From contig OZ026597.1 in assembly GCA_964020085.1 (NCBI GenBank), positions 15,287,715 to 15,351,714 of the forward strand: a stretch of DNA of 64,000 nt, read 5' to 3'. The stretch is from Micromussa lordhowensis (lineage: Eukaryota > Cnidaria > Anthozoa > Scleractinia > Lobophylliidae). Both the position numbers and the translations under genes were made by a program. The notes below the pieces were generated by a model that made no database searches, was not told the DNA's origin, and saw only the letters and a program-made list of their open reading frames with translations. Shown in pieces: positions 11,741 to 22,300 of the stretch; the first letter of the stretch is position 1, and each line of letters opens with the position of its first letter.

Positions 11741-14700
11741 GTAGCCAAAACTATGAAAGACGGCTCATTCGGGCAGTGTTAGTTTACATTCCATTAACAC
11801 GCTTATTACATAGAGCCATAAACATGTAGAGATAAATCTGAGAATTTATCTTTTTGTCAAGGGGAATTCCTGTTGCTAACCCTAAGAAGCTTCCTAGGAA
11901 CCAAAACTAAAGACGCTCAATGAAGTGTTATATTAGTAGGGGAACCGAAGGTACACATGGTAAAGTACAGGCAATGCCTTATATCTTTGTCGCCTGCCTC
12001 AGTTAACGCAATGCAAAGCAAAGCAGAGAAGCTGTTCACAGATGTACAGTACAAGTATAAAATTTCCTTTTATTTTCCCTTCGTTTACAATGCTTGTCTT
12101 ATTCGTGCCTACCAATTTTTTTACAAATTCTCTTTTTATCCTAAAGCTGTGTAGATGTTGCACATTAACATTTCAAAAGCACAGATAAAAAAACAAGGTA
12201 GTATAAAAGCTACTCAATTTAAGTAAGGAAGTGCAGGATAACTTCTCAGAATGAGACTTGATTAAAAAGGTGCAAAAACAGTTAAAATTGTACCCAGTTC
12301 TTCGCACAAGTAAGAAGTCTTCGCTTCAAGTGTGAAGATCAAGGCATGAGATCTAAGCTATATCCTGATTCCTGGGTGCTTCTGGCATCTTTTTGGTAGA
12401 CCAGAAAGAAATTCAAAATCAGCAGTCATTGCGAATCAACCTATAGACTCGCCATTCTTTGGAATCCGAATGCGCTTCAGTTTCGATTCTTTTTTAAACT
12501 TTCCAGTAGCTCTGGCTGTTCCTAACGCAAACGATAACTGGCTGTTCTGGACGCAAACGATGCTACCGTTGATATACCAGCGCTATAACGTGAAATCCTC
12601 CGTATTCTTTTCAGGAATTAAATTGTGAATTAATTTAACTATGATGTCGCCTACAAGATAATGACATATCCTACCAAGTTTATGTTGATAGATAAAAGTT
12701 GTCACGTATTTCATTTCTAGCTAGTCTTGCATTACTACAATGTATATTTTGATTTAGAATTGATATAAAACATCTGCTCTATTCGCCATAAAATTTGTTT
12801 CAATAAAAGATCTGTGTGTGATAGATTCAGTGAAGGTGCTATTTTGTCATCTGTGCTCGTACTAGTCTTTTGTCTGTGACATGTTCGTCTTTCTTAGCGT
12901 CGTAAAACATTAGATGCTATAATATTGTCAGTTAAATTTGCTAGATAATTGTCCCTCTTCTCTTCAATTTCTTGCTTCATTTTACGTTATGCTTAATGTA
13001 ATTTGTCTTCATTTTTTTTTTAAAGTGTCGTGTTAGTTCTTTAATGTTTTTAAAATTGTTTAGTGGTTAGGATAAGTTTCAACTGTCACCGACATAAATC
13101 ACTTTTATAGGCAAATGTTAGTTTTACACGTTCTTCGAATTTGCTGTTATATTTATTACTTGTTACAGGAGTGGTGAGAGCTCACAAAAGTATTGCGTTT
13201 TTCTTTCATTTCTACTGTATTTTCCCTGAAAATGCTCATTTTTTTCTCCATCCAATCAAAGAACATTTCTTGTCTTCCTGTTGTCAGTAAGGTTCAGTTA
13301 AACATTTAACGATATAAACGTGTGTGTACTCTATCTAATTTTAAGTTCACAATAAAGTGTACGTTTATGGCAAGAATGAAAACAGTTAAAAGTGGTTGTT
13401 GTTGTTGTTGTTGTTTGTTACATGTGAGCTAGTTATTAAGTATTATCTTACTGGTGTCAACTTGTAAATTGGTTTACATGTACTACTCTTTGGTGATTAA
13501 TGGTTAGGCTTGTTATTTGATTTATTGTTTTTGTTTTATGTTAGCTTCTCCAGATTTTCCACTAAGTTTGGTAAAGTTAGCATTTTATCTATTGGTTAGC
13601 CTTATCAAGTCATAATTCTTGACAAGTGTTTGTTGCCTTGAGTAAACTTCTCCTTTCCCTGTTGTTACCATGGTTAACATTGTTTGTTTGTTATCTGTTA
13701 GTCTCGTGCTTACTCAGTTACTTAGTTTCATTTCGTCAATATTCCTATTTATTTTTATTACTTTAACCTTATTTTCTAGCAACGTTCATGCTTCTATTTC
13801 TTAACCTTACAATTTTCGTCTATACTTGTTTATTTTCGTGATTATAGTTCATGATAGAACTGGAACGAGCTTTATTATTTCTGTTAGCAAAGTTAACATT
13901 TTTCGTTAGTTGTTAATCGTCATTCATGTCTACTGAGTTACGTTACGTTATTCTGGTGTAGCCGCGGTTCAGATCCGTTGTTTCTCGATTAGTTGTGCTT
14001 GCCTAGTTACTTTTTATTACTTTGCTTTTGGTCATATTGTCATGGAAAGTAAGCTTCAACGTTTTCATGTAATTAGGTTAAAAATCCGGCCTCTAAATTG
14101 TTGTGCTTGTTTTTTTTTCACTCGTGAATTGCAATATCAAGTTAGGAGTTGTAGTAGGTAGTCAGACCATTCATTTTGTGGATCATTACAGGCAATTTTG
14201 ACACTTCTTCTAACATAGTTAACACAGTATTATTTGGAACATGTCCTTGTTTAGTTATACTTTAGGATCGCATAGGTATGACCAGTGACTTGATAATAAC
14301 TACATGTATGCTTTTACTTGCTTGGTGTTCTAAGTAGATGCGTTATGAACTGTTGAAATGTTGGTTCAGTTTTTGTTAGCTGCAGTGTGGTTTACTTGTG
14401 CTTGTTCCTTGTTTGTTTGTTTACGTTTTGATACTTCTTTGTTTCAGTCATTGTTTCAAGCGCCGTTTAGTCGGCGTCAATTTCTGTCCTAGCATAACAT
14501 TTGGTTATTCAGAGTTTTTTTTGGAAAACAAAACCCTTTATCATTAGTATCGTTTGCCTGTGTTAAGACATTAACCGTTTTAAAATTCCTAAGTCGTTGT
14601 GTTGTTGTCTTTACAAATGTTAGGGTCTGTTCTGCCCTTATGTGTTTAATATTAAAGAAAACCTATTGAAGTGCTTTGTTAAATCAGTGTTTTTTTTTTA

Positions 14701-16353
14701 TTTTTAATATTTTAAATGCGTTAGAACATTTGGTGCTAAGGCAATTGTTGTATTTTGTCACACTGTTGATTAAAGACAGTTCTGTTATTGTTATTTCACA
14801 TTTCTTTCCCTGTCTCTGTGCTGATAAGGCAATTTGGGGCCTTAGTGATTGCTTGTTCAGTTTAATTTATACTGAGATTAATATAGAAGTATTTAAGCAG
14901 TTACATTGTTAAGGCCTTTTTATTTATTTCTTATGTCTTATGCGTTTTAGTCATTACAATACTAGGTTAATAACTATCCTTGTGGTTGATTTGAAGATTA
15001 CGTTAGAACTATTGACAAAATATAAGTAATTCGTTAGATTTGTTATTATAATTAGACAGTTTGTATTATCTCATTAATTTGCTGAGTTTTAACTTTGTGA
15101 GTGCCGTGTTTATGATGCCAATTAACATTTTACAACTTTACAAAAACGAAATATTTAAGTCTTAGTTCACATTTCGTTTATTTATTATTAATATTATTAT
15201 CTTTGTTATCAGAAAAGTGTGATTTACGTTATTTTAGGCGTTAGAGGGTTACACATACACAGTTGTAGTATTTACTTTTGACTAAATTAAGAGTCTAATT
15301 AATATCATTAAAAGCGTTAAGTTTTCACCATTGATGATTTAATCGCGTTCTTCTACGTGTTAATGTCAAAAGTTTAATTTTTTGGAGCATGTGTTTAATG
15401 GTTAGTAACAGTTAGCTTCCATCATTCTTCGATTTCTACATCCTGAAGTTAAATTAGTTAATTTTAGGTAATTTGAGATTAGTAAGACATAAGATAAAAT
15501 GATTCCTTGTAGTCACGTTGTGGTTGTCGATGATATGGATGTCAGTCAGCATAAGTTAAACAGTTAACAGATTTGTCTCGTGTTTAAATTCTACATTCGA
15601 GAATTACACAAGCCAATTGGTATTGTCAAGTTAGTTATTTTGTTAATTATATATTTTCTTGTAGTTTTTTTCTCGTTTTGTCGGTCATTCTGATTTACTT
15701 TGATTTTAAAATTAAACTAAATTTGAAGTAATTACAAATGGCTATTAAAATGTTCCACCCCTTTTCCCTTTTGTCGCTAATTTTCAGAAATAAATGTTTT
15801 TTTAGTTAATCGTCTTGTTAATATTTTGTTTTGTTATCAGTCGTCAGAGAAAAAACAAAACAGGCGTCTAGAAACTTGACCTTAAAAATCACTGCTGTTC
15901 GGTTCAAGGTAATGGACTTGAAGAGGTTTACACTTGAGGTCCAGTGTTTGATGTTTGTCCAGTGTCCTTGTTATACTGGCGTGTGTGCTTTGGCTTGTGG
16001 GTCCTTAGGAGACTTTGGTGTGCTAGGAGCACTCTACAACACAATATGTTAGAAATTAAATGTGTTTGGTAACTCATTATTACCGGGGGCGCATCACTGA
16101 GAGTGTTGATGTGTTCTGCATTTGTAAAGCAAACGTTTTTACAAGTAAAGCTATTTTTAGTGACTCGTTTCCAAACGTTGATGTCACTCGGAACGTGTTT
16201 CATAACTAGAAATGAAGTGTAACGCAAAATGTGAAGCCTGAGGGATACCTTCAGTGCTAAGAAGATGTTTGAATTGTTTTTGCATAAAGAAAAATCAATA
16301 CTTAAGGGGAGCTAGAAGAGAGAGCATAATGGCGTGTGTGATTCACATGAGAC
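11741..16353. other. Gene-free spacer with a strongly T-rich block
   Basis: This spacer lies between the 3' ends of SKA1 and ANO8. From about 12800 to 15850 the + strand is markedly T-rich (and G over C), with T often two to three times A per line, and many GTTA and TTTGTT words. A (GTT)n run sits at about 13394-13417. No open frame resembles a protein; the frames at 14676-14912 and 15831-16052 look like chance. It could be a long non-coding transcript on the + strand or an old repeat. Sequence alone cannot decide. Confidence 0.5.
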
Positions 16354-16359
16354 TTTATT
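16354..16359 (-). terminator. ANO8 polyadenylation signal
   Basis: TTTATT on the + strand is AATAAA on the minus strand, 27 bases beyond the TAG stop of the ANO8-like gene. This supports the last exon ending in that stop instead of splicing on. Confidence 0.65.
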
Positions 16360-16385
16360 CTTCTATGTGTAGATAGGGAGGAATT

Positions 16386-19300
16386 CTAGAGCTTTTCTTT
16401 TACCTTGAGAGCTTCACGCCGCTGGAACTCCATCTTGGCTATTTCATTCTCCACCCATTCTGGAATGTCAGGGATGGCGTAGGCTACCGCAAACTTGATT
16501 CCAAGAACGAGATGCTAAAAAATATATAATTTTTTTTTGGTGTCTTTGTTTAAAGATTGCTAGTTTATATCAATGAATAATGCTGTCGTTTGACTGCTAC
16601 GTATAATTGTTTTCAATGATCTGTATCTTGCTATGGACGAGTAAGCGATTTTTAAACGAACCTTACGAAAATTAACTGATTTCTAAAGGACTTGCAGTTG
16701 TATGATTTACGTGTCAGTGTACATGCACTTAGAATGACATGCCACTTAAACAGAGGAAATAAATAGTTTGAATTAACGTAGTGACTGTCCCCATCTCGCG
16801 GGAGGTTACTAGAAAGCGCTCTAAACCACTCGGTCACACTAACATCAGCTCAAATGGCTCACAGTTTGACCGCATTTCAAGCTACAGTCTAGAGCGAGAG
16901 CGAGAGAACTGGGGAAAAGGCGCAAGACGTCTTAGAAAGAAAACTGACCTCAAGCACAACAATGAGAATGATCCTGTCGGTGACTGTCATGTTAGGGAAC
17001 ATCCGCTGGACAGAACCGCCCATGCCGAGTAATGCCAGGTTAACCATCACTGCGACCACACCCATGACTTCCATTGCGTCCTAAGATAGAAACAGAATGG
17101 GATTCGATCAACCTACCTACAGTGTATATTTTACAGACTGACTGGAACATACTGCTGGGGAAATCTTTATTCCTAATACACTGGGAGCCCTAGTTAACTC
17201 ATTCTCTATCAGAGGAAAACTCTGGAGTCAATTTACATGGATAGGCCAATTTTGAAATTCGAGTACGTAATTATTCAAATGAAAGCTACTGAGCCGTCTT
17301 TTCATGTGCTATCTTCTGTTTTGTTTGTAACAATTTCTCAAAATGAATTTTGAGACTTGTCTTCTAAACTTGTCAAGCCAGTATTGAGTAACGTGATGAT
17401 GGAGCGATTTTCTAATGACAGTCGTAATTACATTTGACAAATCAGGAAAGCGCAATTCGAATAATCTATCAGAACTCGAGTAAGTAAGTAAGTTTATTAA
17501 CGTGACCAAACACTTAGCTAACCAGCTACTTTACAGGAATAGTCACAAAATAAAATAGTAATAAAAATTATTAAAAGATTATTAAATATTGTAGTATAAA
17601 ATATATAAAATGTTTTAAAATATATCAGCATGTCATTACGACATGTAGCGGCCAGCCAAATCCGTATCTGATATCTGTTTCTTGAACAGTTTGTAAGAGT
17701 CCGCTTTTCTATATTCGTTCGGTAATTTATTCCACAGGTTGGCTCCTTCGTATTTGAGTGATTTAAGTCCGTACTTAGTAGTATTTACTTTTGGTAATGT
17801 CAAGATTTTGTCTCCTCGAAGATTATAATTACTTTCCCTTAGTTCCACTAGGTCGCGTAGTGATTCTGACACACCCTGCCTGTTAACTACTTTGTATACA
17901 GTAGTCAGTATCTTTGCCAATCTCTGATTTAACAACGTTTGGTAGCCAGATTGTTTAAGTAGCATTTCATACGACGAGCTATAATCTCTATAAACAAATC
18001 TCAGTGCTCTTTCATTGAGTTTTTCTAACTTAGTGGTTGCGCCCTTGCTGCAGAGAAAAATAAGCAATCGGCGAAAAAGTGATTATAGGTTTCCTTTTTG
18101 CTTATGGTTGGTCATTGATAACAAGTTTAACCGGTTCGCCAAAGTTACCTGCCAGGTACCGATATTTTCCACCCTCTCTCCAAATGGCCGCCTAAGGTTG
18201 GTACATAGTTTGAACGCATCACTCCTGATCTCGATAACGTTGTTAAGCAGAGCGCACAGTGCGGCCAGGGGGAAGGCGGAGGAGAACAGAACCACGTAAC
18301 CGAACTGTATGAACATCTCCAGGTAGTCCTCAAAAGTATCCTGCGGCAAACAAGGTGGAAAATGAGAGGCTGGTTAGTCCCAATGTATTGCGCGATGTGG
18401 GAGGCGCAGTGGCCTGGCGGTCAGCGCGCTGGACTCGGGATCCAGCGGTCTGGGTTGGAACCCTGACTGGGGTAATTGCGTTGTGTTCCTGGGGAAGACA
18501 GTTTGCTCTCACAGTGCCTCTCTCTACCTAAGTGCATACATGGGTACCGGCGAATTTCATGCTGGGGGTAACCCTAAGATGGACTTGCACCCCATCCAGG
18601 GTGGAGTATAAATACTCCTGGTCGCTTCATGTCATAGAAACTGAGATAAGCGCCGGCCGTATTGACCACTTGGCCCGACGCTGTCTTTACCTTTCCTTTA
18701 TTGCGCGCGCTTTGGTGTGCGTGCATTTGCTCGCAGTGCAAGCAAAAAACGACTCACTAACGAAATAGGGGGCTTACAAATGTCGAACGGTGCGAGAACC
18801 ATACTGTTGTTACCTCGTATTCTGCCATGGTGGCTTCGATTTCAGCCTGATTCATCAGCGGCGAATCTAGTTCTTTGGGTTTATCTGATTTCTGGTCGCC
18901 AGTCGCTTTGTTTTTTCCTTCTTTCTCGTCCAGCTCCTTCTTCGCTTTGGCGTCTTGCTTCTTCAGTTTCCATTCCTTCACTTTCTGCTTGACAAATGGA
19001 ACCAAAGCTTCTTTGACGTTTCCAACAACTTGTTTGGTGATGAGCAGCGCGGCAAGTTGCTAGAAATGGAAAAATAATTGAAGTTAACGTCGATTCAAGG
19101 CTTCAATACCAAGAAACACCAGTCCCAGAACAATCTCAAGTGCAGTGGAACCCCGAATTATGGTCACCTCGTTACTGCGGCCATTCTTTTTTTCCCTGCG
19201 AAACGCTCATACATTTTCTTTTAAGAAAACCCCGTTAATGCGGCCAACGGTCACATTCTGAAATCCCAACCCGTATAATCTTTATAATTTTAACCTGTTT

Positions 19301-22300
19301 ATACGGCCACTCAAACCAGTTTTGTTCAGCGTTCTAGTGTTGATATTGTATGTCCTGATTGAAGTTTGGACCAGTCAGGAAATTTGACCCTGCTCCGTTA
19401 ATATGGAGCACTTCACGGCATTCGTGATGATATATTTCACTTAAGGTGGCTCAATACTGTTATCCAATCAATTTTTAATAAACGCCTTGCAAAATTTTAT
19501 ATGATTTACCATAAGAAAACCTCGATTTTCTTTTCTGGGAATCACAATAAGGTTTCTAAATGATATTATTACGAAAATGTCTTCTTGTAGTTGCATTAGG
19601 CTCAGCTCCTTTTTTTCGGATGATTGAAGATGTCGAGTATCAGTTCAGCACCGAACAGTCGATAAAGCAAAAGACTGAAAGTACAGTGTTATAAGTTGTA
19701 ACTCACCGTTTTGAGCCTGTCCATGTCCCGGATGAAGAAGGCGATGTAGAAGAGCGCCAGGAAGGCGTTAAAGAACTGGAACTGAAAATTAATTGTTGAT
19801 AAATTGGAATGAGGAATATACTGCCACCTTGGGCTTCTTTTGCAAGCATTACGATCTATTATTTTACGATAACTGCAGAAATTCTCGCGCGCTCATTGGC
19901 TAATTTTTATCGTCAATATGCGGGCAGACACATGAATTTCAGTGAAATTCGTGCGACGCGTCAGCGAGCGAGAGCGGGCAATTCGACCATTTGTTATCGT
20001 AAAAGACAAATTGATGTCAGTTTTTAATGAGTCTGTCCTGTTATTGACAATGAATTTCGTCATCACATTGTCAAAGTAGTCTGCGGATCCACTCGGCTAT
20101 CGCCTCGGCTACTTTGACAATGTGATGACTAAATTTATGATAAATAACAGGACAGACGCATGAAAAACTGACGTCAGTTTGTTAAATACCACATGAGACG
20201 ACAGATATGCACCAAATTTGTTCTTGTCTGTCAAAGGTATTAATGTTGTGAGTCATAAAAGAGAGCAACTTACCGAGACAAGTTTGATGATCAAATGGTT
20301 CTCATATGTCTCCTGCAGACGATAGTTTTCTGTTATTGAACAAGATAGAAATGAGGAAGTTGGCTTCTAAAGGATGCTGTACACTCGATTACCAGTCCTG
20401 AAGGAAACAGTTTTGTTTTCACGAGAATTTTGAGACTCGAATATAATTGACTGACTGATTGATTGACTGACGGACTGCATGACTGACTGATTGATTGATT
20501 GATTGATTGATGGCTATGGTCGTGAATAAACGGAACTCATTTTGACGCGAAAAGACATTTTGTTAAGTGTATTTTGCAATTAAAGGAGCGAAATTACTTT
20601 TAAATTGACGGAAACCACAACGTGATAGTTTTCTAACATGGCAAGACACCATGAAACGATTGAGACAGATTACGAACGGCACGAAAAAAAAAACTAACCA
20701 TCCGTGCCGTGCCTCCTTCAACTCACCTTTGTCGTTCAGATGGTAGGCCACTTTCTTATAATTGTCATCCAGCATTCCAATGCACACAGCTAAGGCGATT
20801 TTAGGAGCAAATTTGAGAGGCTTTGGAGGACTCTCCATGCTATCTACCCAGCGTTGAAACTCAAAACACAACAACATGCTGATTACGACGACACCCAGTG
20901 ACGTCAGGATGATTGGCAGTGACACACAGTAGCGGAAGATGTTTCTTTTCCAGGAGGGGTAGTGTGCTTCTATTTTCCCAGTTATTTCACTTTTATGATA
21001 ATCACCCTATGCGGAATGAAGTTATGAAAATTATTTCCCAGGACTATGTATGGGAGGATAACGACTCTAGTGTTCTTCAAGGGGTATTATAACTCTGGGA
21101 GGGCTGAGATTATAACTCGCCGATCGGGGTTAGATTAAAATTCGACCAAGGGGGTCAAACCATGCTTATAACTCGGAAAGAGAGATTTATCAAGGCGATG
21201 ATAACTCGGAGAGGGGAACTATATTATCGGCGACGGTTGATAACGGAGAAACGTAGAATTTTTTCTTCAAGAGTAATTTCAACTCCGAGATAAGAGTCTT
21301 AATTCGGGAAGAAAAGGGATAAATAATACTTGGAGAGAAATTGGATGAGTTATGACTCGGACAAGAGTTTCGGGACTTACAACTTTTCTACATGATACAT
21401 GACGGACAACACACCCTAAATAATGGTCTTGGGTCCTTCAATGCATCAGATGGCATGTCCATTGTACCCCACTTGTACGCAAGCTCGGCGCTCTTTCGTT
21501 TCCAGGCCTCCAGGAAGAGCGTGGCCCACACGATGTTGAAGATGTTGAAAAAGAATATACACCAATCACGCGTTACCTCACCTCTGTTGGACAGAACGAA
21601 GGTTATGATACCGAGGACCGCGGGCGCTATTAGCCACTTGGTGTACATACCGAGCCAGGCGAAATACATGGCGATCTTCACACCGAAATATTGACAAATG
21701 TCGTCTGTAAAATTGAAAAAGAAATACTTTATCATTGAGATCGAAAGTTGAATGTTGATATATGAGGGCTCCTGTGATAAAATGGCATTTGAATAGCTTA
21801 TCACATCATTTCCATTGACTCCTTTCGCTGTTATCTGACTCTTGAAATTGCATTCTGAGTTAAACCTGTTGCCCTTGTGCTGGTGTACACAAATACTGAT
21901 AAAACGCCTCAATTAGAGCTCTTTTTTACTCTCAATCATCCACACGGTAAAACACCTCGAGCAACAATGAAAGTAGAAAGGAAGGAAGGTTGATAAACGC
22001 TTGGAAAACTCACCTAGAGGCTGTTTCTTGAAGAATGCCGAGACCCAGGTCTTCCTCAGTTTAGCTAAATCGTCTGAATTGTGCAGAGGAAACATCTTTT
22101 CCACCACGCCGTCCGACAACAGCTTGGGGACTGAGAATCAAAGGAAAAGATGTACTGTTTATTGTTAATTTATTTCTTATCCTTCGATTCTTCTTAAGGA
22201 GAGACGGCAGATTGTGTGTAATTTTCGGGCCATCTTTCTGTTCATGGAAAATCTTATTTGTTAAACTATTTCTTACCAATCTGCTGTCCTTCCACAAACT

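Noticed and set aside
18400..18470. Possible tRNA gene
   Set aside because: Same reason: a SINE head, with a second copy of the whole 300-base unit at 35698.
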